NCBI RefSeq assembly: GCF_025919725.1
Contig: NZ_CP081495.1
Location: 1,984,001-2,048,000, forward strand
From: Flavobacterium agricola
Lineage (GTDB): Bacteria > Bacteroidota > Bacteroidia > Flavobacteriales > Flavobacteriaceae
Length of the DNA stretch: 64,000 bases
Direction: 5' to 3'
Positions 24,761 through 32,536 of this stretch are shown here, piece by piece. The notes below the pieces were generated by a model. It had not been told where the DNA came from and ran no database searches. It worked only from the letters and a program-made list of their open reading frames with translations. The stretch's first letter is position 1, and each line of letters opens with the position of its first letter. Both the position numbers and the translations under genes were made by a program.

Positions 24761-25954
24761 ATGAATTTTATTAAAAACAACCTATTGGTACAAATTATTC
24801 TTGCCATAATAGGTGGAATTGTTTTAGGGAAATATTTACCCGTTATTTTTAATCAAACAATTTCTGACAGCATTATTCGCGTTTTTGTAACTTTTAATAC
24901 TTTTTTTAGCGAGTTCTTAAACTTTTTTATTCCTTTAATTATTATTGGATTAATTGTACCTGCTATTGGTAACATTGGGCAAGGTGCATCAAAATTAGTA
25001 CTTTACACCGCAGCCATTGCTTATGCATCAACCTTATTTGCTGGGTTTACAACTTTTGGAGTTAGTATGGCGGTATTTCCGAACTTATTGGCCAACCAAA
25101 CGGTTGTAAAAATTAGTGAAACTGCTACACAATTAACCCCTTATTTCAGTTTACAAATTCCGCCTTTATTAGATATTATGTCAGCTTTATTTGCAGCATT
25201 TATAATCGGAATTGGCGTTTCTAGAATACAAAATTCTTTACTACTTCGTGGATTCTTAGAGTTTGAACAAATTGTAAACAAAGTTATTCAGCGCATTATT
25301 ATTCCGCTTTTACCTTTATTTATTTTTGGCATATTTATGAATATGGTACATTCTGGAGAAATCTTTATTATTCTAAACGTTTTCTCTAAAATAATTGTGG
25401 TAATCTTTATTATGCACGTTGCCTTATTATTGGTGCAGTATTTTATTGCAGGTGCAATAAGCAAACGCAATCCGCTAACAGCATTAAAAACCATGTTACC
25501 GGCTTATTTTACAGCATTAGGAACGCAATCATCAGCAGCAACAATTCCGGTAACTTTACGTCAGGCAAGTAAATTAGGTTTAAAAGAAGATATTATAAAA
25601 CTTACCATTCCGCTATGTGCTACCATACATTTGGCCGGAAGTACTATGAAAATTGTAGCATGCTCAATTGCATTAATGCTAATTCAGGGTATAACGATTG
25701 ATCCGCTTACTTTTTCAGGCTTCATCTTTATGTTAGGTATTGCAATGGTTGCTGCTCCTGGAGTTCCTGGAGGTGCTATAATGGCTGCTATTGGTATTAT
25801 AGGATCTATGTTAGGATTTGATTCCAAAAGCCAAGCACTAATGATTTCGCTTTACATTGCTATGGACAGCTTTGGTACGGCTTGCAATGTAACCGGTGAT
25901 GGTGCTATTGCCATGATTTTAGACAAAATATTTAAAAATAAAAGCATCCAATAA
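24761..25954 (+). CDS. Dicarboxylate/amino acid:cation symporter (DAACS)
   Basis: An inner-membrane secondary transporter of the GltP/DctA fold, 397 residues, importing glutamate, aspartate or C4-dicarboxylates with H+ or Na+. The first reentrant loop is the serine-rich 'GTQSSAATIPVTLRQA' (about residues 249-264); the 'KLTIPLCATIHLAGS' helix and the second loop 'VAAPGVPGGAIMAAIGI' follow, then '...SFGTACNVTGDGAIAMI' with the substrate Asp/Asn. The subtype cannot be fixed from sequence. It ends in a terminator shared with aat. Confidence 0.92.
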   Translation: MNFIKNNLLVQIILAIIGGIVLGKYLPVIFNQTISDSIIRVFVTFNTFFSEFLNFFIPLIIIGLIVPAIGNIGQGASKLVLYTAAIAYASTLFAGFTTFGVSMAVFPNLLANQTVVKISETATQLTPYFSLQIPPLLDIMSALFAAFIIGIGVSRIQNSLLLRGFLEFEQIVNKVIQRIIIPLLPLFIFGIFMNMVHSGEIFIILNVFSKIIVVIFIMHVALLLVQYFIAGAISKRNPLTALKTMLPAYFTALGTQSSAATIPVTLRQASKLGLKEDIIKLTIPLCATIHLAGSTMKIVACSIALMLIQGITIDPLTFSGFIFMLGIAMVAAPGVPGGAIMAAIGIIGSMLGFDSKSQALMISLYIAMDSFGTACNVTGDGAIAMILDKIFKNKSIQ

Positions 25955-25967
25955 GGATGCTTTTTTA
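25938..25967. terminator. Bidirectional terminator enclosing two stop codons
   Basis: AAAAGCATCC, loop AATAA, GGATGCTTTTTT. The symporter stop TAA (25952-25954) is the loop, and the stop of convergent aat (25965-25967) ends the T tract. Confidence 0.88.
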
Positions 25968-26606
25968 TTTTAAGTAAGATAAAAATTCTTCTCGATCTAT
26001 TTCTCGACAACCTAAAGATGCCAGATGGTCGTTATAAACTTGGCAATCTAATAACTTGTAATTTTGAGCTTCTAAATGTTTAGCTAAGCTAATAAACGCA
26101 AACTTACTGGCATTAGAAACGGTAGAAAACATGCTTTCTCCACAAAAAATCGTACCTAAATCTATACCGTATAAACCGCCAACCAACAAATCATTTTGCC
26201 AAACCTCAACAGATTTAGCCCAACCTGCTTTGTGTAATTCGCAGTAAGCTTCAACCATATCATCGGTTATCCAAGTGCCATTCTGATCAGTTCGTTTAAC
26301 TTGTTGGCAATTTAAAATCACCTCTTTAAAACAGGTATTAAACGTAACAGTAAAAGCGTTTTTAGCAAACAAACTTCGCATGCTTTTAGAAACTTTAAGT
26401 TCCGGAAAAAACAAAACCATTCGTTCGTTGGGCGACCACCATGTAATAATTTCACCATCTTCAAACCACGGAAAAACACCATTTTTATAAGCAAGCTGTA
26501 ATCTTGGCAAAGATAAATCACCGCCAAATGCAACAATTCCGGTAGGATGAACTTGGTTTAAGGAAGGAAATTGAATTTGATTCGTTAAAAACGGAATTTC
26601 CATCAT
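25965..26606 (-). CDS. aat: Leucyl/phenylalanyl-tRNA--protein transferase
   Basis: Adds Leu or Phe from charged tRNA to proteins with N-terminal Lys or Arg, marking them for ClpAP through ClpS. The 213-residue length is standard. 'GIVAFGGDLSLPRLQLAYKNGVFPWF' and 'ITWWSPNERMVLF' are the aminoacyl-pocket signature, and 'GGLYGIDLGTIFCGESMFS' forms the C-terminal acetyltransferase-like core. Two ATGs open the frame (MMEIPF); the second is equally possible. The DUF3127 gene ends 9 bp upstream, suggesting joint transcription. Confidence 0.96.
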   Translation of the reverse strand: MMEIPFLTNQIQFPSLNQVHPTGIVAFGGDLSLPRLQLAYKNGVFPWFEDGEIITWWSPNERMVLFFPELKVSKSMRSLFAKNAFTVTFNTCFKEVILNCQQVKRTDQNGTWITDDMVEAYCELHKAGWAKSVEVWQNDLLVGGLYGIDLGTIFCGESMFSTVSNASKFAFISLAKHLEAQNYKLLDCQVYNDHLASLGCREIDREEFLSYLK

Positions 26607-26615
26607 TAAAAAATA

Positions 26616-27038
26616 TTAGAACGGTAAATCATCTGAATCGTCTGCATCAAATGAATTGAAAGATGCTGGCTCAATATTAATTGCAGGTCCTTGATTGTTA
26701 AATGCAGGAGCTGCAAAGTTAGTATTGGGTTGGTTGTTGTATTGCGGCTCTTCAAAACCTGCTGGTTGATTTTTTTCAATTCTCCAACCTTGAATAGAAT
26801 TGAAATATTTAGTTTCTCCTTGCGGATTCACCCATTCACGACCACGCAAGTTAATAGAAACGCGTACCGGTTCTCCAACCTGATAAGCATCTAATAACGG
26901 GCATTTATCTTGAGTAAATTCAACTAAAATATGTTGAGGATATTGTTCTTCTGTGGTTACAACCAATTCACGCTTAGAAAACGTAGCTGTAATTTGTTGT
27001 TGTTGGCCTATAAATTTAATTCTTCCTGAAATTTCCAT
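26616..27038 (-). CDS. DUF3127 protein with SSB-like acidic tip
   Basis: A 140-residue DUF3127 protein, a family typical of Bacteroidota. Residues 1-90 look like a small beta-barrel (OB-type): 'MEISGRIKFIGQQQQITATF', 'SKRELVVTTEEQYPQHILVE', 'GEPVRVSINLRGREWVNPQG'. Then comes a Gln/Asn/Pro/Ala-rich flexible linker and the final residues DDSDDLPF. That acidic tip is the form used by single-stranded DNA-binding proteins to recruit partners; the window's own ssb ends DDLPY. DNA or RNA binding is my inference. It is followed by aat. Confidence 0.8.
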   Translation of the reverse strand: MEISGRIKFIGQQQQITATFSKRELVVTTEEQYPQHILVEFTQDKCPLLDAYQVGEPVRVSINLRGREWVNPQGETKYFNSIQGWRIEKNQPAGFEEPQYNNQPNTNFAAPAFNNQGPAINIEPASFNSFDADDSDDLPF

Positions 27039-27208
27039 TAGATATCAATTTTTAACGTTTTTACACGTTGCATTAATGTGTTTTATTTTGATTGGTAAAG
27101 ATACAGCTTTTTTTGAAAACGATACAAACCACATAATTTCATTTCCTTACAAAATGACATAATTCAGCGCTGAAAAATTATGGAATTTAATATCGACTAA
27201 TAAAAAAC

Positions 27209-27230
27209 AAAGTCCTGAATTCAGGACTTT
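27209..27230 (-). terminator. Intrinsic terminator at the HIT gene end
   Basis: A perfect palindrome, AAAGTCCTG-AATT-CAGGACTTT. The HIT stop codon (27230-27232) overlaps its edge. On the minus strand a T-rich run follows. Confidence 0.75.
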
Positions 27231-27628
27231 TATAATGCTGTAAAGGCAGCGTTTATTTTACTTGCAATCATTTCAAATTCTTCTGGCGTAACCTTAGTTT
27301 TGTTTAAAAACGTAATATCGTTTAACGTATTTAAAGGCACCAAATGCACGTGCACGTGTGGCACTTCTAAACCAACAACGGCCATACCTACGCGTTCGCA
27401 CGGAATAACTTTTTCTATAGCTAGGGCTACGTTTCTAGAAAACTGCATCAATGCTAAATATTCTGTTTCCGATAAATCAAAAATTTTATCCACTTCGTTT
27501 TTAGGCACACATAAGGTATGCCCTTTAGCATTGGGATTAATATCTAAAAATGCAAAAAAAGAATCGGTTTCTGCAACCTTATAACAAGGAATTTCGCCCT
27601 GAATAATTTTAGTAAAAATGCTTGCCAT
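27230..27628 (-). CDS. HIT family nucleotide hydrolase
   Basis: A histidine-triad protein of 132 residues (HinT-like). The catalytic triad motif is 'VPHVHVHLVPL' (HxHxH, about residues 97-107), with 'IIQGEIPCYKVAETD' and 'DINPNAKGHTLCVPK' typical of bacterial HIT proteins. These cleave AMP-linked amides such as AMP-lysine or aminoacyl-AMP. It starts 15 bp after the greA stop on the same strand, so the two are probably one operon. Confidence 0.95.
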   Translation of the reverse strand: MASIFTKIIQGEIPCYKVAETDSFFAFLDINPNAKGHTLCVPKNEVDKIFDLSETEYLALMQFSRNVALAIEKVIPCERVGMAVVGLEVPHVHVHLVPLNTLNDITFLNKTKVTPEEFEMIASKINAAFTAL

Positions 27629-27643
27629 ATTATAACGTTATAA

Positions 27644-28120
27644 TTAGTCGCGTGTAATTTCTAAGATTTCGAATTGCATCACTCCGTTTGGAACTTGAAT
27701 ATCTGCAATTTCGCCAACCGATTTACCTAATAAACCTTTACCAATGGGTGAGGTAACAGAAATTTTACCAGCTTTTAAATCAGCTTCAGATTCTGCAACC
27801 AAGGTATATTTTATCTCCATTTTATTCGCCACGTTTTTAATTTTAACCGTAGATAAAACTAAAGCTTTAGACGTGTCTAATTGCGATTCATCAATCAATC
27901 TTGCATTGGCAACAATCTCTTCAATTTTTGCAATTTTAAGTTCAAGCATGCCTTGCGCTTCTTTTGCTGCATCGTATTCAGCATTTTCAGAAAGATCGCC
28001 TTTATCGCGGGCGTCAGCAATTGCCTGAGAAGCTCTAGGACGCTCAATAGATTTAAGTTGATCTAATTCGTCTTTTAACTTTTTTAATCCTTCTGCCGTG
28101 TAATAAGATACTTTAGCCAT
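27644..28120 (-). CDS. greA: Transcription elongation factor GreA
   Basis: Rescues backtracked RNA polymerase by stimulating cleavage of the 3' RNA end. 158 residues: an N-terminal coiled-coil hairpin (about 10-75) with the acidic tip in 'ADARDKGDLSENAEYDAAKE' (the DLSENAEY signature), then a globular FKBP-like domain with 'ISVTSPIGKGLLGKSVG'. The leader contains a complete terminator-like hairpin 25-48 bp before the ATG, which could regulate the operon. HIT follows. Confidence 0.97.
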   Translation of the reverse strand: MAKVSYYTAEGLKKLKDELDQLKSIERPRASQAIADARDKGDLSENAEYDAAKEAQGMLELKIAKIEEIVANARLIDESQLDTSKALVLSTVKIKNVANKMEIKYTLVAESEADLKAGKISVTSPIGKGLLGKSVGEIADIQVPNGVMQFEILEITRD

Positions 28121-28144
28121 AATGTAATAATTTATAAAAATAGA

Positions 28145-28168
28145 AAAAATCCCACCATTGGGATTTTT
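28145..28168. terminator. Terminator-like hairpin in the greA leader
   Basis: AAAAATCCCA, loop CCAT, TGGGATTTTT, between the divergent starts of greA (28120) and the lipoprotein gene (28261). No gene ends here. On the greA strand it is followed by a T run, so it looks like a leader attenuator rather than an end-of-gene terminator. Confidence 0.6.
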
Positions 28169-28211
28169 ATATATTCAGTTAAAATGATAATTTATACTTT
28201 TTTTAATTAAC

Positions 28212-28238
28212 TTGGTAAATATATTTAATTTAAATTTG
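28212..28238 (+). promoter_or_regulatory. Promoter of the Rieske-like lipoprotein gene
   Basis: TTG at 28212-28214 and TAAATTTG at 28231-28238, with 16 bp between. The spacer is slightly short; the -7 box is a perfect match. The leader would be about 17 bases. Confidence 0.5.
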
Positions 28239-28260
28239 TTCTACAATTAAAATATTTACA

Positions 28261-28683
28261 ATGAAAAATTTACTTTTCTTAGTTGTTGCTTTAGTAACCC
28301 TAGCAAGTTGTTCTAAAGATGACAATATTAAGAATAAAAATCCATATTTACCAAATTATCCGATAAATATAAGCTTAAATTTAGATTTACCAGCAAATGT
28401 TGACCTGCAATATGTATCTAACTACAAGTACGTTAACACACCCGGAGCAGGAATAAAAGGCATTTTTGTTTTTAACAACGGTAACGGTTACATAGCTTTT
28501 GATGCAGCTTGCCCGAACATGTACCCAAACGAATGTGAACCCATGAAAGTTGAAGGCGTTAAAGCAGTTTGTGCTTGCGACGATAGCTCGTACAGCTTAT
28601 TTACTGGCTTAGGTGATATGCAATACAGCATGAAACAATATCGTACCGAATTAGTTGGCTCGATGTTAAGAATTTACAATTAG
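28261..28683 (+). CDS. Rieske-fold-like lipoprotein lacking the histidine ligands
   Basis: A 140-residue lipoprotein (lipobox LASC, Cys17). From about residue 60 it reads like a Rieske domain: 'GIKGIFVFNNGNGYIAFDAACPNMYPNEC', then 'VKAVCACDDSSYSLFTGLG', then '...YRTELVGSMLRIYN'. True Rieske proteins use C-x-H and C-x-x-H for the 2Fe-2S cluster. Here the two cysteine-bearing loops remain but neither has a histidine, so an ordinary Rieske cluster is unlikely. Function unknown. The HMA lipoprotein follows 30 bp downstream. Confidence 0.7.
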   Translation: MKNLLFLVVALVTLASCSKDDNIKNKNPYLPNYPINISLNLDLPANVDLQYVSNYKYVNTPGAGIKGIFVFNNGNGYIAFDAACPNMYPNECEPMKVEGVKAVCACDDSSYSLFTGLGDMQYSMKQYRTELVGSMLRIYN

Positions 28684-28713
28684 TTTAATTACCTTTGATA
28701 TAAATTTATTATC

Positions 28714-29082
28714 ATGAAAAAATATATTTTTATAGTACTTGCAGCAATTGGCTTTACTGCTTGTAACAACAAAACTGAAAATACTGTAGCAGAAACAAAT
28801 GCCGAGGTTGCAACTACTAACTTAGCAAAAGCAAAAGCAGAAATTGCTCCTGAAAATTTAGCTGAAACTGAATTTAAGATTGAAGGCATGACGTGCCAAA
28901 TGGGTTGTGCAAACACCATTAAATCTAAATTAGAAGCAGTTACTGGCGTTGATAAAGCAGATGTTAGTTTTGATCAAGAAAACGCAATTGTTTATTACGA
29001 CAAATCTGTAGTAACGGTTGACGATTTAAAAAACACCGTAAACAACATTGCAGACGGAAAACTTTACAAAGTTGCAGAATAA
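28714..29082 (+). CDS. Heavy-metal-associated domain lipoprotein
   Basis: A 122-residue lipoprotein (signal MKKYIFIVLAAIGFTAC, Cys17), with an Ala/Glu-rich linker and an HMA (ferredoxin-like) domain at about 52-122. The metal site is 'IEGMTCQMGCANTIKSKLE': the cysteines are separated by three residues, not the two of the canonical GMTCxxC motif, a variant I have seen in flavobacterial lipoproteins. 'VTGVDKADVSFDQENAIVYYD' completes the fold. It probably binds Cu(I) or a similar ion in the periplasm. It lies downstream of the Rieske-like gene and ends in a terminator shared with the SDR gene. Confidence 0.85.
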   Translation: MKKYIFIVLAAIGFTACNNKTENTVAETNAEVATTNLAKAKAEIAPENLAETEFKIEGMTCQMGCANTIKSKLEAVTGVDKADVSFDQENAIVYYDKSVVTVDDLKNTVNNIADGKLYKVAE

Positions 29083-29112
29083 AAAAAATCAGGCATATGC
29101 CTGATTTTTTTT
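29082..29112. terminator. Bidirectional terminator between HMA and SDR genes
   Basis: AAAAAAATCAGGC, loop ATAT, GCCTGATTTTTTT. It starts at the HMA stop, and the convergent SDR stop is 5 bp beyond. Confidence 0.9.
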
Positions 29113-29117
29113 ATTCT

Positions 29118-29930
29118 TTATTTTCTTCCTACAAAATCATCCATGGTATGATAAATACCAAAAACATTTCCCATAACAAAATCGTACCATGCAAGTGGCA
29201 AAAGTGCTTGCGCTAACCGAATAAGCCAATAAGGCAAAGGCAATACCGTTTTTTGATTTTGTTTTTCTAAATTTCTGATAATTTTTTCGGCAGTTTTTTC
29301 GGGATCTAAAATAGGAACCAATTTTGATTTTACGCCTTGAAACATGCCTGTGTTAATATAAAAAGGCATAACTGCATGAATTAACACCTTTTTGCGCATT
29401 TGTTTCATCTCAATTCGTAAACCTTCGCTCCAACCTAAAACGGCCCATTTGCTTGCCGAATAAACTGCTAATTTGGGCGTAGAAGTTAAACCTGCTAAAG
29501 AAGAAATGTTGCAAATTATACCGCTATTTTGCTCCAGCATTTGTGGTAAAAAACCTAAAGCCAATTGCATGGGCGCGTTGGCATTAATTTGCATGGTTTT
29601 TTCTATATCTGCAACCGAATGCTTTACAAATTCATGACCAATAACAATTCCGGCATTGTTAATTAAAACATCTACCATTTCGGTTTGTTCTAGCACTTGT
29701 TTTATGGCATTTTCTATTTGTTTGGCATCTGCTAAATTAACTACAACAGCATGAATAGGAATGCTAAAAAAGGCAAATTCCTTTTTTACTAACTGCATAC
29801 CATCTTCATTAAAATCTAAAATAAAAATCTGTTTTGCTTTACGTTCTAAACATTTGCGCAACATAATTTTTCCGATTCCAGAAGCGGCACCCGTAATTAC
29901 AACCGTTTTGTTAACAAAGCTAAATTGCAT
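29118..29930 (-). CDS. Short-chain dehydrogenase/reductase
   Basis: A 270-residue classical SDR. The cofactor loop is 'VVITGAASGIGK' (TGxxxGIG, about 10-21), followed by 'DVLINNAGIVIG', the catalytic serine in 'CNISSLAGL' and the YxxxK pair in 'AVYSASKWAVLG'. The C-terminal part 'VLPLPYWLIRLAQALLPLAWYDFV' is hydrophobic and could lie on the membrane. The substrate cannot be read from sequence. It is the last gene of the mutY-ssb-gldD line, 16 bp after gldD. Confidence 0.9.
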   Translation of the reverse strand: MQFSFVNKTVVITGAASGIGKIMLRKCLERKAKQIFILDFNEDGMQLVKKEFAFFSIPIHAVVVNLADAKQIENAIKQVLEQTEMVDVLINNAGIVIGHEFVKHSVADIEKTMQINANAPMQLALGFLPQMLEQNSGIICNISSLAGLTSTPKLAVYSASKWAVLGWSEGLRIEMKQMRKKVLIHAVMPFYINTGMFQGVKSKLVPILDPEKTAEKIIRNLEKQNQKTVLPLPYWLIRLAQALLPLAWYDFVMGNVFGIYHTMDDFVGRK

Positions 29931-29946
29931 AATTTTTAGTTTAAAA

Positions 29947-30513
29947 TTATTGCCATTGTAAAGATTCCATAATTACGCGCATATCATTTTTAATATAATT
30001 AACAGCAGGTAAAATAGAATCAAAATTTGGGGTTGCGTAAAAGTAAGCCGAACCGCGAATAAAATGTTTGGTGCTATCTGTAGCATAAAACTGCGTATTG
30101 GTTGCAGCATTACCGCCTACGTAATAAAACATGCCGTAAACATTATTTTCAGGATTAATAAATGGCTGTTCTACAATATCATCTGCTTTAATTACATGCT
30201 CGTAAGTTAGTTTTTGAGCTTCAGAAAGCAGTTTTTCAATATCGTTATTTACCGGCAAATAGGTCATATAAATTGTAGCTTTCATTTTAGGATATTCTAT
30301 TTCAAAGCTGCAATTTTGTTTTTGTTGCACGGTTGCTATATGGTTAACATCAAACTCAAAACCACAATTTGCCTGATATAAGTTGTAGGTTGGATTTGGA
30401 TAACTTAACCTTAACTGCGCTTTTGGCTTTGGTAAAGTTGCATCTTTACAGCCAATAAGGGTTAAACTTACAACGAATACAAAAAACAAATAGTTACTTA
30501 TTGTGGTTTTCAT
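29947..30513 (-). CDS. gldD: Gliding motility lipoprotein GldD
   Basis: A lipoprotein required for gliding and type IX secretion in Flavobacterium. I start at MKTTISNY (188 residues); an ATG three codons earlier also exists. The lipobox is LIGC. The family opening 'PKPKAQLRLSYPNPTY' is clear, with 'CGFEFDV', 'CSFEIEYPKMKATIYMTYL', 'GMFYYVGGNAATNTQFYATD' and 'FIRGSAYFYATPN' further on. In Flavobacterium gldE normally sits between ssb and gldD; here only about 60 bp separate them. GldE (a CBS/CorC-like membrane protein) is therefore displaced or absent. Confidence 0.93.
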   Translation of the reverse strand: MKTTISNYLFFVFVVSLTLIGCKDATLPKPKAQLRLSYPNPTYNLYQANCGFEFDVNHIATVQQKQNCSFEIEYPKMKATIYMTYLPVNNDIEKLLSEAQKLTYEHVIKADDIVEQPFINPENNVYGMFYYVGGNAATNTQFYATDSTKHFIRGSAYFYATPNFDSILPAVNYIKNDMRVIMESLQWQ

Positions 30514-30574
30514 GATGAACATGCTAGGATTAATTGGTAAATATACAATAGAATTGAAAACGAATACAACTAAT

Positions 30575-30997
30575 TTAGTACGGTAAATCGTCGTTGTCAG
30601 AAATTTCTACGCTAGGTTTTACCGCTTTAAATTCGGCAGCTGCTTTCTGATCAATTTCTTTTTTTACGTTTAAAAAGGTAAATTCGGTTACCTGAATCTC
30701 AGTAGTAAATTTTTGTACACCATCTTCACCTTGCCATTGACGCGATTTTATACGTCCTTCAACATAAATTTTATCGCCTTTGCTTAAATATTTTTCGCAC
30801 AATTCGGCCGCTTTATTACGCACAACAATATTGTGCCATTCGGTAGATGAAATGCGTTCGTTGGTTGTTTTATTAATATAAACTTCGTTGGTTGCCAACG
30901 GAAAACGCCCAATGCAATTACCGCCTTCAAAATAATGCATTTTAACATTTTCGCCTAAATGCCCAATTAAAATAACTTTATTAACTGTTCCGTTCAT
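30575..30997 (-). CDS. ssb: Single-stranded DNA-binding protein
   Basis: A 140-residue SSB. The OB fold spans about 1-110: 'MNGTVNKVILIGHLGENVKM', 'FPLATNEVYINKTTNERIS', 'TEWHNIVVRNKAAELCEKYL', 'YVEGRIKSRQWQGEDG'. The tail is unusually short and ends EISDNDDLPY, keeping the acidic tip that recruits RecQ, RecG, PriA and others, with Tyr instead of Phe at the end. It lies between mutY (35 bp upstream) and gldD. A second, longer SSB may exist elsewhere. Confidence 0.96.
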   Translation of the reverse strand: MNGTVNKVILIGHLGENVKMHYFEGGNCIGRFPLATNEVYINKTTNERISSTEWHNIVVRNKAAELCEKYLSKGDKIYVEGRIKSRQWQGEDGVQKFTTEIQVTEFTFLNVKKEIDQKAAAEFKAVKPSVEISDNDDLPY

Positions 30998-31032
30998 AAT
31001 TTAAATTGTTACGTTCAAATATAATTTTTTTG

Positions 31033-32082
31033 TTAAATTTTATGGTAGTTTTTATCTAAGAAATTTGCGAGGACGATAGGAAAAGAAAAATCAGCAATTT
31101 CATGTTTTTTAACACCATTAACTTCTTGATTTACTTCTAACAACCAAAAACGAATGTGCAAATGCTGATGCGAAAGTTTATGTACTAAATAATCAGAATC
31201 AAATCCTAGTAAAGAAACAACATTATGAGTTGCAAAATGATTTAAAATGGTTTGATTTGCATCGTTAAAAGCTAAATTATCAGTACTTTCTAACAATTCA
31301 AATTGATGCAGTCCGGCCCAAATATCAGATTCATCACGTTTTACAATTTTATATTTCTGATTATTGCCTTTAATTAGTACATAATCAAAATAGCGTTTTT
31401 TAATTTTTATTTTAGCCGATTTATAAGGCAATTCGGCAACTTTATTTGTTGCATAAGCCAAACAACTACTAGCAAAACAACAGGCTGTACAATTGGGCGA
31501 TTTAGGAACACATTGTAAGGCGCCAAAATCCATAATGGCTTGATTAAACAATGCTGGTTCACACGGATTACCTTCTAGCAACAGCTTATTAGCTAATTCT
31601 TGAAATATTTTTTTAGTTTTAAGCAAAGAAATATCGGCATCAATACCAAAAATACGAGAAAGCACTCTAAAAACATTACCGTCTACCACTGCAATTTTTT
31701 CATTATAAGCAAAAGATGCAATGGCAGCAGCGGTATAACTACCAACGCCTTTAAGCTTTAATAAATCATTATAATTATCTGGAAATTGGTTATTTAACTC
31801 AAAGCTAACATATTGTGCTGTGGCATGCAAATTTCTGGCACGCGAATAATATCCTAATCCTTGCCAAAGTTTTAGTACATCTTCTTGGCTGGCGTTTGCT
31901 AAATCACTAACTTTGTAAAATCGCTCAATAAATGCCTCATAATAAGGTAATCCTTGGGCTACACGGGTTTGTTGTAAAATAATTTCTGACAACCAAATGT
32001 GGTACGGATTGGTCGTTTTTCGCCAGGGTAAATCGCGCTTATTGGCTAAATACCACGTAATTAATGTATTGTAAAAGATCAT
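31033..32082 (-). CDS. mutY: A/G-specific adenine DNA glycosylase
   Basis: Removes adenine mispaired with 8-oxoguanine. 349 residues. 'WRKTTNPYHIWLSEIILQQTRV' carries the catalytic Glu region, 'LKGVGSYTAAAIASFAYNEKIAVVDGNV' is the helix-hairpin-helix with the catalytic Asp, and 'CVPKSPNCTACCFASSC' is the 4Fe-4S loop with spacing C-x6-C-x2-C-x5-C. The C-terminal NUDIX-like domain (about 225-349) reads the opposite 8-oxoG. It is first in the mutY-ssb-gldD-SDR line and divergent from the HU gene. Confidence 0.97.
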   Translation of the reverse strand: MIFYNTLITWYLANKRDLPWRKTTNPYHIWLSEIILQQTRVAQGLPYYEAFIERFYKVSDLANASQEDVLKLWQGLGYYSRARNLHATAQYVSFELNNQFPDNYNDLLKLKGVGSYTAAAIASFAYNEKIAVVDGNVFRVLSRIFGIDADISLLKTKKIFQELANKLLLEGNPCEPALFNQAIMDFGALQCVPKSPNCTACCFASSCLAYATNKVAELPYKSAKIKIKKRYFDYVLIKGNNQKYKIVKRDESDIWAGLHQFELLESTDNLAFNDANQTILNHFATHNVVSLLGFDSDYLVHKLSHQHLHIRFWLLEVNQEVNGVKKHEIADFSFPIVLANFLDKNYHKI

Positions 32083-32099
32083 GATTTTAATGTAGTTTG

Positions 32100-32107
32100 C
32101 AAAAATA
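32100..32107 (-). promoter_or_regulatory. -7 box (TATTTTTG) of mutY
   Basis: A perfect TAnnTTTG on the minus strand, 17 bases before the mutY ATG. A -33 element is not evident. Confidence 0.4.
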
Positions 32108-32141
32108 TAACTTTATATGATTAAATTTTAATTGATTAAGG

Positions 32142-32173
32142 TTGAAAATTTGTTTTTTTAATTCATATATTTG
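32142..32173 (+). promoter_or_regulatory. Promoter of the HU gene
   Basis: TTG at 32142-32144, a 21-bp spacer, then TATATTTG at 32166-32173. It excludes an in-frame ATG at 32171 as the start, and gives a leader of about 33 bases to the ATG at 32213. Confidence 0.7.
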
Positions 32174-32212
32174 CAAACTCAAAAAACTCATCAAAATAAA
32201 TACAAAGAAATA

Positions 32213-32509
32213 ATGACAAAAGCAGACATCGTAGCGAAGATTTCGGAAAAGTTAGGTCTTGAAAAAGGCGACGTTCAAGCTACAGTAGAGTCTTTCATGG
32301 AAGAGGTAAAAACTTCACTTGAATCTGGAGAAAATGTATATCTAAGAGGTTTTGGTAGCTTTATTATCAAAACAAGAGCTGAAAAAACAGGGAGAAATAT
32401 TTCAAAAAACACAACGATTAAAATTCCTGCTCACAACATACCAGCATTTAAACCAGCTAAAGTATTTGTTGATGGAGTAAAATCGAATACAGAAGTAAAA
32501 AATAACTAA
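32213..32509 (+). CDS. HU family DNA-binding protein
   Basis: A histone-like dimeric DNA-bending protein of 98 residues (MTKADIVAKISEKLGLEK...). The signature 'YLRGFGSFIIKTRAEKTGRN' and the beta-arm 'KIPAHNIPAFKPAKVF' with its intercalating proline are present. An in-frame ATG 42 bases upstream lies inside the -7 promoter box and is rejected. It probably forms one transcription unit with the 32-residue basic protein 27 bp downstream. Confidence 0.95.
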   Translation: MTKADIVAKISEKLGLEKGDVQATVESFMEEVKTSLESGENVYLRGFGSFIIKTRAEKTGRNISKNTTIKIPAHNIPAFKPAKVFVDGVKSNTEVKNN

Positions 32510-32536
32510 TTTATTAACACTTAAACACTACACATT

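Noticed and set aside
32171..32212. In-frame ATG upstream of the HU gene
   Set aside because: It lies within the -7 promoter box, and the normal HU start MTKADIV follows at 32213.
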